A DNA stretch of 64,000 nt from Tretioscincus oriximinensis. Its lineage: Eukaryota > Chordata > Lepidosauria > Squamata > Gymnophthalmidae. Location: NCBI GenBank assembly GCA_022410635.1, contig JAJVDF010000585.1:307467-371466 (forward strand). The letters run 5' to 3'. This document shows, piece after piece, positions 10,394-21,261 of this stretch. The notes under the pieces are model-generated. The model had not been told where the DNA came from and did not search any database. It saw only the letters and a list, made by a program, of their open reading frames with translations. Both the position numbers and the translations under genes were made by a program. Every line of letters begins with the position of its first letter. The first letter of the stretch is position 1.

Positions 10394-11000
10394 GGCTCTG
10401 TCCCCACTGAGCCTTATTTTGGGTTATATCTTGGGACAGAGCTGGGCCATCCACATGCCAGTGTTGGCTATGGCAGGCCCCATTCGGGGCCTGCCATAGC
10501 CTGCACTAGCATGTAGATGGCAAGCTCCTATTGAAAAATACAGCTTTTGACTTTTGACTTTAACTTACAAGGCCCTAAATAACTTGGGCCCCAAATATCT
10601 AAAGGAACGCCTTCTTCCANACCAACCTGCCCGTGCCTTAAGATCTGCAGGAGAGGCCCTCCTGGTGGTACCACCCCTTTCAACAGCCAGTGGAGTGGGA
10701 ACCCGGGTTAGGGCCTTCTCAGTGGCTGCCCCTTGTCTTTGGAACAGTCTCCCCCTCGAGGTGCATCTATCATCATCATTGTACTCTTTTAGAAGGTCCT
10801 TGAAGACGCACCTCTTTTGCCTGGCCTTTGGCTGAAGAAATGCCATCTCTATCCCTANTTTTAATATTGTTTTATACTTTTTTAATTTTTGTATTGATGT
10901 TTTACTGTTTTTGCCGCCCTGAGACCTTCGGGTATAGGGCGGGGTATAAGTATAAATAAATAAATAAATAAATAAAATACGGCTCAGTGGGGACAGAGCC
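10394..11000. mobile_element. hairpin element (family H) split by an L2-like LINE
   Basis: Outer inverted repeats are exact: GGCTCTGTCCCCACTGAGCC at 10394-10413 and its complement at 10981-11000. Inside is a second inverted repeat built on CTATGGCAGGCCCC and GGGGCCTGCCATAG. Possible TAT duplications flank it. Excluding the LINE, the element is about 170 bp and non-coding. This is the best-defined copy of the family and shows its ends. Confidence 0.82.
10542..10973 (+). mobile_element. L2-like LINE 3' end
   Basis: A 5'-truncated LINE whose last coding part reads LGPKYLKERLLP, then ALRSAGEALLVVPP, then SVAAPCLWNSLPLEV, the usual C-terminus of L2-clade reverse-transcriptase ORFs. The 3' tail is CCCTGAGACCTTCGGGTATA, GGGCGGGGTATAAG and AAATA repeats. 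The flanking AAAATAC (10535-10541 and 10974-10980) is its target duplication within the hairpin element. Confidence 0.86.
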
Positions 11001-11088
11001 TATGTCTCATAAGGTAAGCCAAATCACGTTTCTGGAAAAAATATGGTAACCTTATCTTAATGTGAAGAGCAAGTTCCACAAAAGCCAC

Positions 11089-11545
11089 ACATAAGAACCT
11101 AAGAGGAGCCCTGCTGAATGGGNCCGGAGCCCATCTNCTCTAGCATTCTGTCTCACACAATGGCCTGTCAATTGCACCTGGGCAGTCCCAAGCAGAAGGC
11201 AGCAAAATATTCACCTGTTCTCAACTCCTTGCAAATGGTGTTTCAGGAGTGCTGCTTGTTATTCCATCCCGGAAGCTGCATCAAAAGATCCACCTCAGTA
11301 GCTATTTATACCCTTGGTGTCCATAAACNTCTCTAATCCTGCCTTAAAGCTATCCAGGCTGCTGTCTACCACCTTCCAGAAGTAAATTCCACAGGCCCAT
11401 GACCCTCTGGATGATAAAAAGCCTTCCCTTGTCTGTCCTCACTCTTTTTGCCCATCAGTTTCAATGAATGCCCCCTGATCCTAGCNTTGTGTGACAAAGA
11501 AAATAGTTTGCACCTTATCCATCCTGGGCATGATTTTGTACACCG
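11089..11545 (-). mobile_element. CR1 LINE 3' part
   Basis: Antisense copy from the 3' terminus (ACATAAGAACCTAAGAGGAG) through TAAATTCCACAGGCCCATGA to TATCCATCCTGGGCATGA. It belongs to a slightly diverged CR1 sublineage with CATCAAAAGATCCA in place of the common CATCCAGACATCCA. Confidence 0.86.
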
Positions 11546-11989
11546 GAAATCGCAACGGCCTAGCTGAGGCAACTGGTCTATTCTGAAAGTCTTTCTGCCA
11601 AATTGCAAAGGCAGATTTATTAATATTTTCAAACAAACGCCTCAGACTGGATTTTTGCCTGCAGTGTGGAAAACAGAAAGCGCCATCCAGATGTCCACCT
11701 TGGGAAAAAAACAACCACCAGCAGGCAAGTATTTTTACCTGCCCTGAAGTCTAGAGAAGGCGGTTTGATGTGAAGTAAACTGATACATAACCTGATACGT
11801 TTACTTCAGACGTTGTCTCTCACATTCCGCCCTCGGGGGAAGGGCAAGGTTAAAAATAGCTGCATCCCAGATACATTTTAATTATGTTTTTTTTTTTGTC
11901 TCAGTTGCTGACAAAACTCAACGCTTTTTATTTCTGCTCTCTTCATCCCTACACATATAAATATTTTAAAATGTCCAATTGAGCAAATA
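11546..11989. other. unassigned sequence
   Basis: No recognisable gene or repeat was found. Confidence 0.4.
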
Positions 11990-12145
11990 GTGGGTTGCCA
12001 CAGAAAAATGGGACCAGAGTGTTGGAGCTCTGATGGACGTGGAAAAGAGGAACTTTCACCAACTGCACCTGGTGAAAAATTATTCTTTTNCACACCCATT
12101 AAAGATGCAAAATTCCTGTGCTGTTTTTCTTGGGTAACCCTATGT
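11990..12145. mobile_element. MITE family T
   Basis: The left arm GGGTTGCCACAGAAAAATGG and the right arm, read back as GGGTTACCCAAGAAAAACAG, frame a short interior with CTTTAATGGGTGTG. It matches the 3824, 16066 and 16530 copies. Confidence 0.6.
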
Positions 12146-12406
12146 TTCAGAGAATTCTAGCATATTCTTTTAAGCCAAAAATGCAATTTTTCGCCGGTTG
12201 GCTACCACAGGATTACCACATAACAAACGGGATAGGAATTTGCAGCCTTAATGGGTGTGAAAAGGTTTTTCCTCCCAGTGGCTGCAGGTGTTATAGACTG
12301 GTCTTCCAGCCAACTTCCTGTCAGCAGAAAATATGTTTCCATGGGCAAGCCTGGATGCCCATTATTGCAAAAGGCCTTGTCGCTCTCTGGGCTAGCTGCC
12401 ATGCAG
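12146..12406. mobile_element. family T single arm and relatives, fragmentary
   Basis: A left arm with GATTACCACATAACAAACGG and CCTTAATGGGTGTG is followed by TTCCAGCCAACTTCCTGTCA, a stretch also seen near 24215 and 55190. No matching right arm is nearby. Confidence 0.4.
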
Positions 12407-12515
12407 GCTGGGAGCTGTAGTCTCCAGGGCAGCCTTTAAACAGGCTGGATGGAAGAGGCTGCCTGCTGTTTGTAGGCAGACTACACTTCCCATCAGGCCC
12501 CATTGCATCACAATA
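12407..12515. mobile_element. hAT-like foldback fragment
   Basis: GCTGGGAGCTGTAGTCTCC at the left faces GACTACACTTCCCATCAGGC at the right, the GGGA...GTAGTC inverted motif typical of many vertebrate hAT MITEs. Confidence 0.5.
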
Positions 12516-14360
12516 ATAAGCTCTGTTTCACATGCACACACTTTTGGTTACTACTGTTACTACTTTAATAATCATGAACCTGCTGGGCCTTCCAGCTTTT
12601 AATATAAACCTTTGTCATCTTGGGAAAAAAACGGTGTAGAAAAGCAGGCAGAAATTGAACTAAAACCCATAAAAATAGAAACAGAAATTCTGTCAGGAAA
12701 ATGAGAAGCCAAGAAGCTGGTTATGTTGTTATCTCTGACAGCCAGTACTCCGTCTGTAAAGATTCATACAGCCGATGATTAGTCATTAGTGAATCATTCT
12801 ACTTTTCGCTTGGGCTGCTTTCTTAGTTTAGAATACACCTGGGGATGACATTCTAATAACTATAAAACTGGAAACAAAAAATCTGCCTGAAGGTGAGAAA
12901 CCAGAAGCTGGCCATTTCGTTATGGTTAGCCAGTCTATATGGTGCACCGGGTGAAAACTGTGCTCTGCCATCCCCATTAAAATTGCAAACTCCTTATCCT
13001 GGTTTTTATGTGGCAAACCAAAGCTACAAAGACAGCTGCCAGTGGCCCAACTGTAGAGAACAGGAAATGGACGACTGTTTGGGCTTTAAATGTGCTCTTA
13101 GGGGTGCTGCCCAGATCACTTCTCCAATCCAGCTTTCTCTTGCTTGACTCCAGTGAGAAAACACAGCATACAGAGAAGCAGTGCAGCAAAGCGCCCGCTG
13201 GCATTCATACGCATTCTCTCTTCTGAGACACCAACACTAGGGCCGGAGCACTGCAGCAGAACTGCAGAGAAGGCCTTCTAGAAAACACAAGTCATGTGAT
13301 GGTCTTTCCCTCCTCCCTTCTCTCCTCTTTCCCCCTCCCTTCTTCCACTGAGACACAAGTTGTAAACAACCCTGGTGCTGACTCACATAGCCATATAACC
13401 CTCCGAATCTCCAGTGCTTTTCCTCTGGAGAGGGGCATAATAACCGAGAAGATTTGGGAGTGCGGAAACCCGAAGCCAAAATGGACCCCGAGTTTTACAG
13501 CTTTCAAGAGTGTGGAAAAGAAGAATGTTCTCCAGGTGCAGCTTATAATTCCTGCAGCACTAGTGCAAATTCCTCTTTTCCAGAAGCCCAGGTCCTCGGC
13601 TTCTTGTGTGTGTGTCAACTTTAATTCAGTCCGCACCACAGATCCAAGACTGAAAGAACTGTTTGAAAATGCAGCAGTAGTCAGATAGAAAACAGTGAAC
13701 ATGACTCACAAAATACCTAGCAACCCCTGGCAGGAAAACAAGATGGAAGAGGAGAAAACCGAAACGATGTCCTGCGTTCTTTTTCAAATAACAAAGGTTT
13801 GTGCTGCAGAAATATTTTTCTTTTTGAAGCTCAACATAAGATTTCCTAACGTCACCAAATGTTTGGGGTTCCCCCCCCACACACACACACACACTCCTAA
13901 GAACGCCCCAAGCTCATCAGAGCTTTGGTTTTAAATCTTTTTCACAAACCAACTCCCAAAACCACTGGGTAATAAGTGTCATTGTGGCTGCCCTACAGAG
14001 CTTAAAATGCTACTACATTTCTGCAGGGGGAAAACAAGCGTTATTTCAGGATATATGAAAAAGCAACCTAGGCCCTCGCTGTTACTCCAGGATATATCAC
14101 AGATCTCAAATGACGTATAGTTGCATCTTAAATGCAATGCAATACGAGGGCCCTGTTTTTCCTCGTCTAGTCCAGTTCTTTAGAACTGAAGATAGTTGAA
14201 AAGCACGTGTATGGCCAGGGGAAGAACAAAAACTAAAGCTGTCTTACAGAATGTACAAAACAAGCTGCTACAAATCAACAAAACCGGTGTAGAAATACTA
14301 GGAGTGTATGTGGGGGAATCCCAAACATTTAGTTATGTTAGGAAATCTTATTAGTCCCTC
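12516..14360. other. mostly unassigned sequence (CBX7 intron 2)
   Basis: Contains a family T right arm (12965-13018), a CA run (13879-13894) and a pyrimidine-rich patch (13302-13345). I looked for the next CBX7 exon on the minus strand here and did not find it. Confidence 0.45.
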
Positions 14361-14604
14361 AGCATCTGAAGAAGTAGACCTGTCTACGAAAGCTTATGCC
14401 AACCACTTTTCTCAAGTTAGTCTCAAAGTGCTGCTAGCTCCTTTGCTGGACTTTCTGCTAGACTAACACGGCTATTTCTCTGAGCATCTGAAGANGNAGA
14501 CCTGTCTACGAAAGCTTATGCCAACCACTTTTCTCAAGTTAGTCTCAAAGTGCTGCTAGCTCCTTTGCTGGACTTTCTGCTAGACTAACACGGCTATTTC
14601 TCTG
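14361..14604 (+). repeat. tandem dimer of a dispersed repeat
   Basis: Two adjacent units of about 122 bp are nearly identical: AGCATCTGAAGAAGTAGACC to GCTAGACTAACACGGCTATT. Diverged single relatives occur at 19310-19440 and 20395-20505. The GACTAACACGGCT motif is common in amniote genomes, but I cannot name the class. Confidence 0.8.
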
Positions 14605-14697
14605 AAAAGGAAATCTTATGTTGAGCTTCGAAAAGAATTCTGTGAATAGAATTGATACTTTTGCACTTCTCTTATGCCCTGCATACTTTCAAGCACT

Positions 14698-15000
14698 GTT
14701 TTAAAATGTTAGTTTGTACTCGGGGTTTTTTTATTGTTAGCCAACTTGAGACCTTTGGATATATGGCAGGATTTAAGTGTAAACAAACAAAATAAACAAA
14801 TAATATAGGCAGTTAACAATATAAACAAGATACAGAGTTGGCATATTAACAACAGCAGTGCCAGAAAATGACGATGGGGGGAATTGTTTCTTCAAGCAAA
14901 GGTCAGGTTAAAGAGGTCTGTCCTCATAAGGATATTCTGAATATATACAGTGATGGTGGCTGGCACATATCTCAAGGGGCAACAATCCTGGACTAAAGTG
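14698..15000. mobile_element. L2-like 3' tail (+) followed by antisense L2 fragment
   Basis: The first 100 bp end in GAGACCTTTGGATATATGGC plus AAACAAA repeats in sense. From about 14806 the sequence is antisense L2 (GGTCAGGTTAAAGAGGTCTG and ATTCTGAATATATACAG), matching 43425-43610. Confidence 0.6.
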
Positions 15001-15551
15001 AGGTTAGGATCAGTTCATGGAGTTATTGATGGCTATCAGCCCTTGTGACAGTGTGGCTGTGTAATAGGAAGTGCTTTGCCTTAGCAGGTCTTTTCTGGGG
15101 TGTGTGCAAGACAGGATGTATCCTCAGAGCTTCTGTGGGGTTTCTGGATGAACACAAGGCATCCCCTGATCAGATGGGGCATTTCTTACATTGTTAAAAC
15201 AATTTTTCTGCTGTTTACAACCAGTGGAAACTTTTTGCAGTGAAATAAAGAGGGTAGCTCAGTGGTCCTTCTAATGTTTCCAGGTTCCTACTTCTACTAC
15301 CATAACACCTCAGAAAGCAAAAGGAACTTCAACTGAAGCATTCAAAATGAAAGGCATGAGTATAGAAGAATCAAAAACCCCTTGCACCAAGTTTAAAAAA
15401 AAAAATATAGTAATGACTTTACTCACAGCCAATCTAAATCTTCACCCTAACACATTGCAAAGCAGGAAATAATTTCTCTCCACTGGAATGTGGTTGCCCT
15501 CTGGGAAGACATTTAATAGCTACAACCGCCAGGTAGAATGCTGGAACCTGC
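15001..15551. other. unassigned sequence
   Basis: No exon or repeat was recognised. Confidence 0.4.
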
Positions 15552-15998
15552 TTAAGAAGAAGAACTGGGTTTTCCTACCCTGCTTTTCTCACCTGCAGGG
15601 ACTCAAAACAGCTTACAAGCTATTTTTCACCTGAAGGCTGACATTCTACCTTCCCCATCACATTGCATCTACAGGGGGCCTTATCCTGGGCTGCCCCTCA
15701 GAACTGGAGCCTGGCAACCACATGCTTGTGTAGACTATGGCAGGTCCCAAACAGTCTATACTGGCATGCGGATGGCCAGGCTATGTCCCAAGATATGGCT
15801 CAGTATAAGATCAGGGCCTCTGATGGCACCTATTCATCTACTTGCAATTGCCCAGTTTTGCACAGCTAGTTTGCATGAAGCTAAGGCCAGTAGAGGGCAC
15901 TCACCCCTCTGCNCGGTAGAAACATGGGCCTCNAACGCTAACCTCACTGTTCTTAAGAACATTGTTCTTAACCTCTGCATCACCGTGCCTCTAAGCCA
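15552..15998 (-). mobile_element. SINE family 2 split by a hairpin element
   Basis: An antisense SINE with tail AAGAAGAACTGGGTTTTCC at 15552 and tRNA-like head ending near 15998. The insertion at about 15660-15828 separates the ACATTG and TGATGG parts, which are contiguous in other copies. Confidence 0.78.
15660..15828. mobile_element. family H hairpin element
   Basis: Contains GTGTAGACTATGGCAGGTCC with its complement AGTCTATACTGGCATG. The ends carry GGGGGCCTTATC and GATCAGGGCCTC, roughly inverted. It sits inside the SINE. Confidence 0.65.
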
Positions 15999-16065
15999 TG
16001 TAAGACTCTGGAACAAAAGGATAAGCATCTCCAGCCAGGCAAAAATATGGAATGGTAGATTGCTA

Positions 16066-16217
16066 GGGTAACCCCAGATAAAAAATCCAGGATAGAAGTT
16101 TGTGCTCTTAACGGATATAGAAGAAATGAATATTAACCAGGTGTCCCTTCTAGTTCCACATTTCTTCACACTGATTAAAGGTGCAAAGCTTTATCCTGGA
16201 TTTTATCTGGTAATCTT
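16066..16217. mobile_element. MITE family T
   Basis: A 152-bp element with long inverted arms: left TAGGGTAACCCCAGATAAAA, right read back as TAAGATTACCAGATAAAATC. The inner end of each arm has the CTTTAAT-like motif. Confidence 0.68.
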
Positions 16218-16529
16218 AGACATGCCTGGTAGCCAACACTCTTTCAAAGTTACATTAAAAAATGTTAAGACATCCACACATTCACTTCACAGCTTGCTCT
16301 TCCAGTCTTTTGCTGAACAAGACACAGCATTCATATTACTGCCCCAGGGTCCCATCACTGGAGTTGTTTCTCAGGTAAGAGGCAGCAGAAGGAAGATTTC
16401 CATTCCTGTTCTTGTAGGAAGGATCAGAGGCAGCTAGAAGACCAGTGCTTATAATGTCTACGTAGTTGGCCAAATCAATACTGTTGGCCCAGTTTACTAC
16501 TTTATTGCTTCTCCTATTAGAGTAAGGTT

Positions 16530-16680
16530 CCCACATGGAATCTGGGATAGAATTTTGAACCTTAAATGGCTAGAGAGGAGAGGACTTTTTACCATCCACA
16601 GCTTTGAATGACTGATGTTACTTTTATACCATTGAAGGGGCACAGCTCTATCCTGGATTTCATATGGGAACGTTATATGA
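16530..16680. mobile_element. MITE family T
   Basis: The left arm TAAGGTTCCCACATGGAATC faces a right arm read back as TAACGTTCCCATATGAAATC. Same size and inner motif as the copy at 16066. Confidence 0.68.
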
Positions 16681-16704
16681 GAGTAACCACAATGTCATGT
16701 TCCT

Positions 16705-16758
16705 ACAAAATGAACCTGATTATCCTGGAGGTCCCTTCCAACTCTATGATTCTAAGGG
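16705..16758 (+). mobile_element. CR1 3' tail, second lineage
   Basis: GGAGGTCCCTTCCAACTCTA followed by TGATTCTAAGG is the canonical CR1 terminus. Confidence 0.72.
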
Positions 16759-16909
16759 TTCTAACAGTCTCCATAAAATCAGTCATGTCTTTACAAATCT
16801 AGAAATAAAAACTCCAACCTGATTGGTCAACTCTATGGAAAGTTCAGCTGGGTTGGACAACCATGAATGCCATTTTCCCTGGCTGCCTAGTCATAAATGA
16901 TCATAAATG

Positions 16910-17296
16910 ATCTCTATTACACAACACTAGGACCAGGGGGCATTCCTTGAAACTAATGGGCAGAAGAGTTAGGACAGACAAGGGAAAGTAATTTTTCACC
17001 AACAAGGCCTGTGGAATTTATTTCCAGCAGAGGTGGTGGTAGCTAACAGCTTGGATAGCTTTAAGACAGGATTAGACAAGTTCATGGAAGCCAGGATGGA
17101 TTTCTTGCTCCTGCCCCATGATGGAACAACAGGCAGGATTCCTGAAGTACCATTTGCAGGGAGTCAAGAACAGGTGAAGATTTTGCCTTCTTCTATTTTA
17201 GACTGCCCAAGTGCAATTGGTGGGCTACTGTAGACAGAAGGCTGGACTAGATGGGCTCTGGCCCCATTCAGCAGGGCTCCTCTTATGTTATTATGC
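16910..17296 (+). mobile_element. CR1 LINE 3' end
   Basis: Sense copy from ACACAACACTAGGACCAGGG to CTCCTCTTATGTTATTATG, including the end of the ORF (NSLDSFKTGLDKFME). Confidence 0.87.
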
Positions 17297-17687
17297 TAAG
17301 AATATTTAAATAAAAGACAGGATAAATTTAAATCTTATTAAACAAACTTAAGCGAATAAAAACCAGGAAGAAATAACACAATGAAAGTGTATTGTACCTA
17401 GTCTGGGAAACAATGGGAACAGGTCATTCATACTGTGGAGCCCCCACCATTCCTCAGGCAGCCGGAGATGTCCCCCAACTTTCTTACTTTCTGTGGTNTG
17501 CTCAAACGTCCACAACCAGTCACAACACTCACATCGGGGATAATTCTGCAGTTGTGTGAATGAGGCAAGCGCGGTCTTACTTTTCCAACCCAGTTTGCAT
17601 CGTCTATGCTTAGTGTGCACACCGATTCCATGCCCAGCCACACCAAGGTGCGCTTGCAGTCTATTACATTGCAGTCTATTACTATCC
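17297..17687. other. unassigned sequence
   Basis: About 390 bp between CR1 pieces with no recognisable feature. Confidence 0.4.
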
Positions 17688-17977
17688 AAGCTAACAGCTT
17701 GGATAGTTTCAAGACAGGACTAGACAGGTTTATGGACACTAAGGGTATAAATGGATACTAAGATAGTTGTCTGGATGTAGCCTCCGGGATGGAGCAACAG
17801 GCAGGACTCTTGAAATACCATTTGCAGGGAGTCACGAACAGGAGCAGCATATTTTGCTTTCCTCTGTTCGGACTGCCCAGGTGCATCTGGTGGGCCTCGG
17901 TGTGACACAGAATGCTGGACTCGATGGGCTGTGGCCTGATCCAGTATGGCTCTTCTTATGTTCTTATGTTCTTATGT
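17688..17977 (+). mobile_element. CR1 LINE 3' end
   Basis: Sense 3'-terminal fragment from CTAACAGCTTGGATAGTTTC to a TATGTTCTTATGTTCTTATG tail, of the GACACAGAATGCTGGACTCG sublineage. Confidence 0.9.
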
Positions 17978-18027
17978 ACATTCCGAACTGGGAAGTTCCT
18001 GCTCCCAGAGTTCAAAGGCAAAATCTG

Positions 18028-18194
18028 TCTTGATGCTGCCTCCGCGATGGAGCAACAGGCAGTATTCCTGAATTGCCATTTGCAGGGCCTCGAGAACAGT
18101 GAAGATTTTGTCTTCTTCTGTTCTAGTCTGCGCAGGTGCAATTGGTGGGCCAATGAGTGAGACAGAAGGCTGGACTAGATGGGCTCTGGCCCGA
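18028..18194 (+). mobile_element. CR1 LINE 3' end
   Basis: From TTGATGCTGCCTCCGCGATG to GGACTAGATGGGCTCTGGCC. It lies only about 55 bp beyond the 3' side of CBX7 exon 2. Confidence 0.82.
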
Positions 18195-18248
18195 AAAGAC
18201 CAAAAACTGATATAACTGCATGCTTGCAAAATAAAACCCAGAACTTAC

Positions 18249-18292
18249 TTTGGTGGCCACCCTTTCCATTTCACCAGATATTCCACTTTTCC
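18249..18292 (-). CDS. CBX7: CBX7 coding exon 2 (chromodomain core)
   Basis: On the minus strand a pyrimidine-rich tract ending CTTTCTTTAG is followed by a 44-nt exon and the strong donor GTAAGT. It encodes GKVEYLVKWKGWPPK, the last lysine being split across the next junction (phase 2). The WPP motif fits CBX7 rather than CBX2, 4, 6 or 8. W32 and W35 complete the aromatic cage begun by F11 in exon 1. Intron 1 is 2,969 bp (18293-21261) and carries a hAT element and CR1 pieces. The next exon should begin with the last base of the lysine codon and then encode a YSTWEPEE-like segment. I could not find it or the Polycomb-box exon between 1 and 18248, so they are probably off the left edge. Confidence 0.94.
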
Positions 18293-18676
18293 CTAAAGAA
18301 AGAGAAAAATGAATGAAAATTAACAGACAAGACTCCTGAATGGAACAGCAAATGAACTGGGTTGCTCAATAAGTATAGATACCACATACTTTTATTTGTC
18401 CACTTTTTTTTGCATTTAATTTTTTTTTGCTTAGGTTGAAGGGAAAATTCTTCTTCAAATACTTCCTGAATAACCAACAGAGAATAACAACAATGTTTTT
18501 TTTTTTAAAAAAATGAAATCTAAATATGGCTGCTACCATATGACAAGGTGTTNTATATTTGATTATCTTGATTTTCTCATCCTTTTTTCTGCAGCATGGT
18601 TGGCTACAGAATGTTCTGTAAATGCAATAGATTATAATTTCCTTGATGAGATTTTTTTCAATCAGTTCTTCTATAG

Positions 18677-19071
18677 CAGGGGTGGGGGGCCTAAGGCCTG
18701 TGGNCCAAATGTAGCCTGTGGAGCCCTTTGGCCTCCACCTGCGGCCAACTCCACATTTGGTCCAGCAACTAGCATGCTCCCCTAGGAACCATGACTGTTG
18801 CCCGGCTAAATAATGGTTCCTCACTTTGTTAGAACATGAAAAGAAAGACAGAAAGAGGAAGGAGGGACAAGAAGAGCCGGAGGGGGTGAAGGGATAGGGG
18901 GAGCATTGTAAATCTACAATTTTGTGGGTCTGGGTGGGCATGGATGGCATGAGGGTGGAGGGTTGGCCTGAGCAGGAGGGGGCACAGCCTGGCTGGGATA
19001 GGAAGTGGCCCTTGAGTGATGTTACAAATATCCAAATGGCTCCTAGCAGAAAAAACGGTTTCCCACTCCTG
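18677..19071. mobile_element. hAT-type element in CBX7 intron 1
   Basis: 395 bp with ends CAGGGGTGGGGGGCC and, read back, CAGGAGTGGGAAACC. Flanks TTCTATAG (18669-18676) and TTCTACAG (19072-19079) form an 8-bp target duplication with one mismatch. It is non-coding. Confidence 0.88.
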
Positions 19072-19924
19072 TTCTACAGCACCTAGACTTCTTCAATCAA
19101 TTGACTATGGAACTGGTGTTAAGACATAGGAGTGCACTCAGGTGTAACTAGAGGTGCCATTTCTCCTAACTCCCCCCCCCCTTTACATATCCTTATTGGC
19201 TCAGAATGCAAAATGGCAATCTAGGAGTTCCCCATCAACAAAGTGCAGAAGGTCCTATGCCTACTGCACAATCACCTCTCAAGAGGCAGCCCCTGTTTTT
19301 AACTACAGGTGGATGAAGAAGTAGACATGTAAAGAAGTAGACTGGTCCAGGAAAGCTCGCACACCGCCTACCTTTTCCTTGTTAGGTCTCTGAGGTTCTA
19401 TGAGATCTCCTTGCTAGGTATCACAGACAGATGGGAAGAGTTGAACTTACTACAAATGCNACACAACAACTGTTTGGGTTGGTGACGGTGGTTTTCAACG
19501 CCCAGTATGCAAAGGGACTGGAAGAAGACATGTGACGAGACGACAGAAAATGCAACATCTGTTGTTCTCCCTGTTCTCTTCACTGGTGAAGAAGGATTTT
19601 GCAAACACTGCAGCCACCATTGCACCTTTCCCTGCACTCTCTAGATGTGATTCACTTAAGGAAGAATCACAGGTATTAACAAATTAGTGATCTTCCAATG
19701 TTCAAACTGTAGAAATAGCCATTCATGAAGAGATGTGGAAGAGACCCTCCACTCAAAGCAATAGGTTAGGTGGCTCTGAAGAAATGCCTCAGCTATTCAT
19801 GATGGGGGCAATATACCTCCCAAAGAGTAAGGTATCGATGGGCCTCACATTGAAGTTCAAATAACACCAGACTATGTAAACCACACTCAGATCTTCCTCC
19901 ACCCCCGTCCCNCCCAAGTGAATA
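19072..19924. other. mostly unassigned intron 1 sequence
   Basis: Contains a diverged copy of the 14361 repeat at about 19310-19440. Otherwise I see nothing recognisable. Confidence 0.4.
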
Positions 19925-20352
19925 GAGAAAAATATTTTCTGTATCGAACACTAGGACCTCCTTGAAACTGATAGGCGAAAGAGTGAGGACAAACAAGGGA
20001 AAGTATTTCTTTTACCCAGAGGGGCATCAGTCTGTGGGATTTGTAAATTCCATAGACTGATGACTCTCTGGGTGAAAAAAGAGGTGGCAGCCTGGATAGC
20101 TNTAAGACAGGTTTTGGCAAGTTCATAGAAGCCAAGGGTATCAAGATACTCTTGATAGTACTGCCTCCGAAATGGAGGAATAGGCAGTATTCTTGAAGTA
20201 CCATTTGCAGGGAGTTGAGAACAGGTGAGGGTTTTGCCTCCTCCTGTTCCAGACTGCCCAGGTGCAATTGGTGGGCCACTGGGTGGGTCAGAATGCTGGA
20301 CTGGATGGGCTGTGGGCTAATTCAGCAGGGCTCCTCTTACGTTCTAAGGTCC
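19925..20352 (+). mobile_element. CR1 LINE 3' end with internal inverted duplication
   Basis: A sense CR1 from ATATTTTCTGTATCGAACAC to GGGCTCCTCTTACGTTCTAA. At 20008-20041 the ACCCAGAGGGGCATCAGTCT segment is repeated inverted at 20045-20080, forming a local palindrome not present in other copies. Confidence 0.85.
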
Positions 20353-20639
20353 AGTCTTGGATTTGGCCCCACCATGAAGCATCTAACTCTATGTCAGCCT
20401 TCAATACCTAAAGCAGGCTTGTCTGCGAAAGCTCATGCTGCCTACCTTTTTCTTGTCCGTCTCCCAAGGGCTACGAGACGCCCTTGCTAGACATAGGTAC
20501 ACCATCCAAATGTCTANGCTTTCTGCAGGGCTTGTGAGGCTCGGGAACAGGGGAAGTGGGGAAATGGGTCAACCTGAGGACTTTTGGAATGCTGGATGCT
20601 GCCAATTCTAACTGAGTCACTTGATTATTACAATTTTTC
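20353..20639. other. unassigned intron 1 sequence
   Basis: Includes a second diverged relative of the 14361 repeat (about 20395-20505). Confidence 0.4.
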
Positions 20640-21199
20640 TCCTTTGCGGGTGCCGCTGTAGCGGCACAGTGTCAACATCCAATGAGAGCTCACACGCACC
20701 CTTGCCGTTTCCGTGGGAGTCAAAAAATATAGTCGTATTTAGAACTGCAATTAGGCATTTTTCTCCCATTGGAAGGAGGCTCCTGCTACCAGGTATGGAA
20801 GTCTATAGACCCCCCATTATAGACCCCTGACATCACTGCCTGGCGCATGACATAACCGGCCAAGCTCATGGGGATCAGCCGGTGACAGGGCTTACTGCCG
20901 CCCCCTGCCGGCAGGATCCTACGGGAAATACGCTCAGCTCCACCACGCCCCCTTACTCGCATGGTGGCACGCGTATGGGACCCGGAACGGGACCTCTCGT
21001 GCTCTCTTGCTTCCATTACCAACACGATGGCTCTCTGGACGACGTGGAAAGGTTGTGGAGAGGGACCGATGCTCGTCTATCTTGCCCCTGTAGCCACGAA
21101 CGTAGCTAGCAATAGAATCAGAGAACTACCCCAAACCTACTTATACCCTTCCTGCTCTATCTATCTATTCATCTATCTATCTCTATCTCTCTATCTTAC
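20640..21199. other. GC-rich intron 1 segment with small palindromes and (CTAT)n
   Basis: This part of CBX7 intron 1, next to exon 1, is moderately CpG-rich. It contains a perfect short hairpin near 20648-20665 (GTGCCGCT, 2-nt loop, AGCGGCAC) and a degenerate CTAT/CTCT run at 21156-21199. I see no exon in it. Confidence 0.5.
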
Positions 21200-21261
21200 C
21201 CATGCGCGGTGGGGAAGGGAAGGGGGGGGGGGGAAAGGCGAATTAGGAGGGAAAAACCCAC

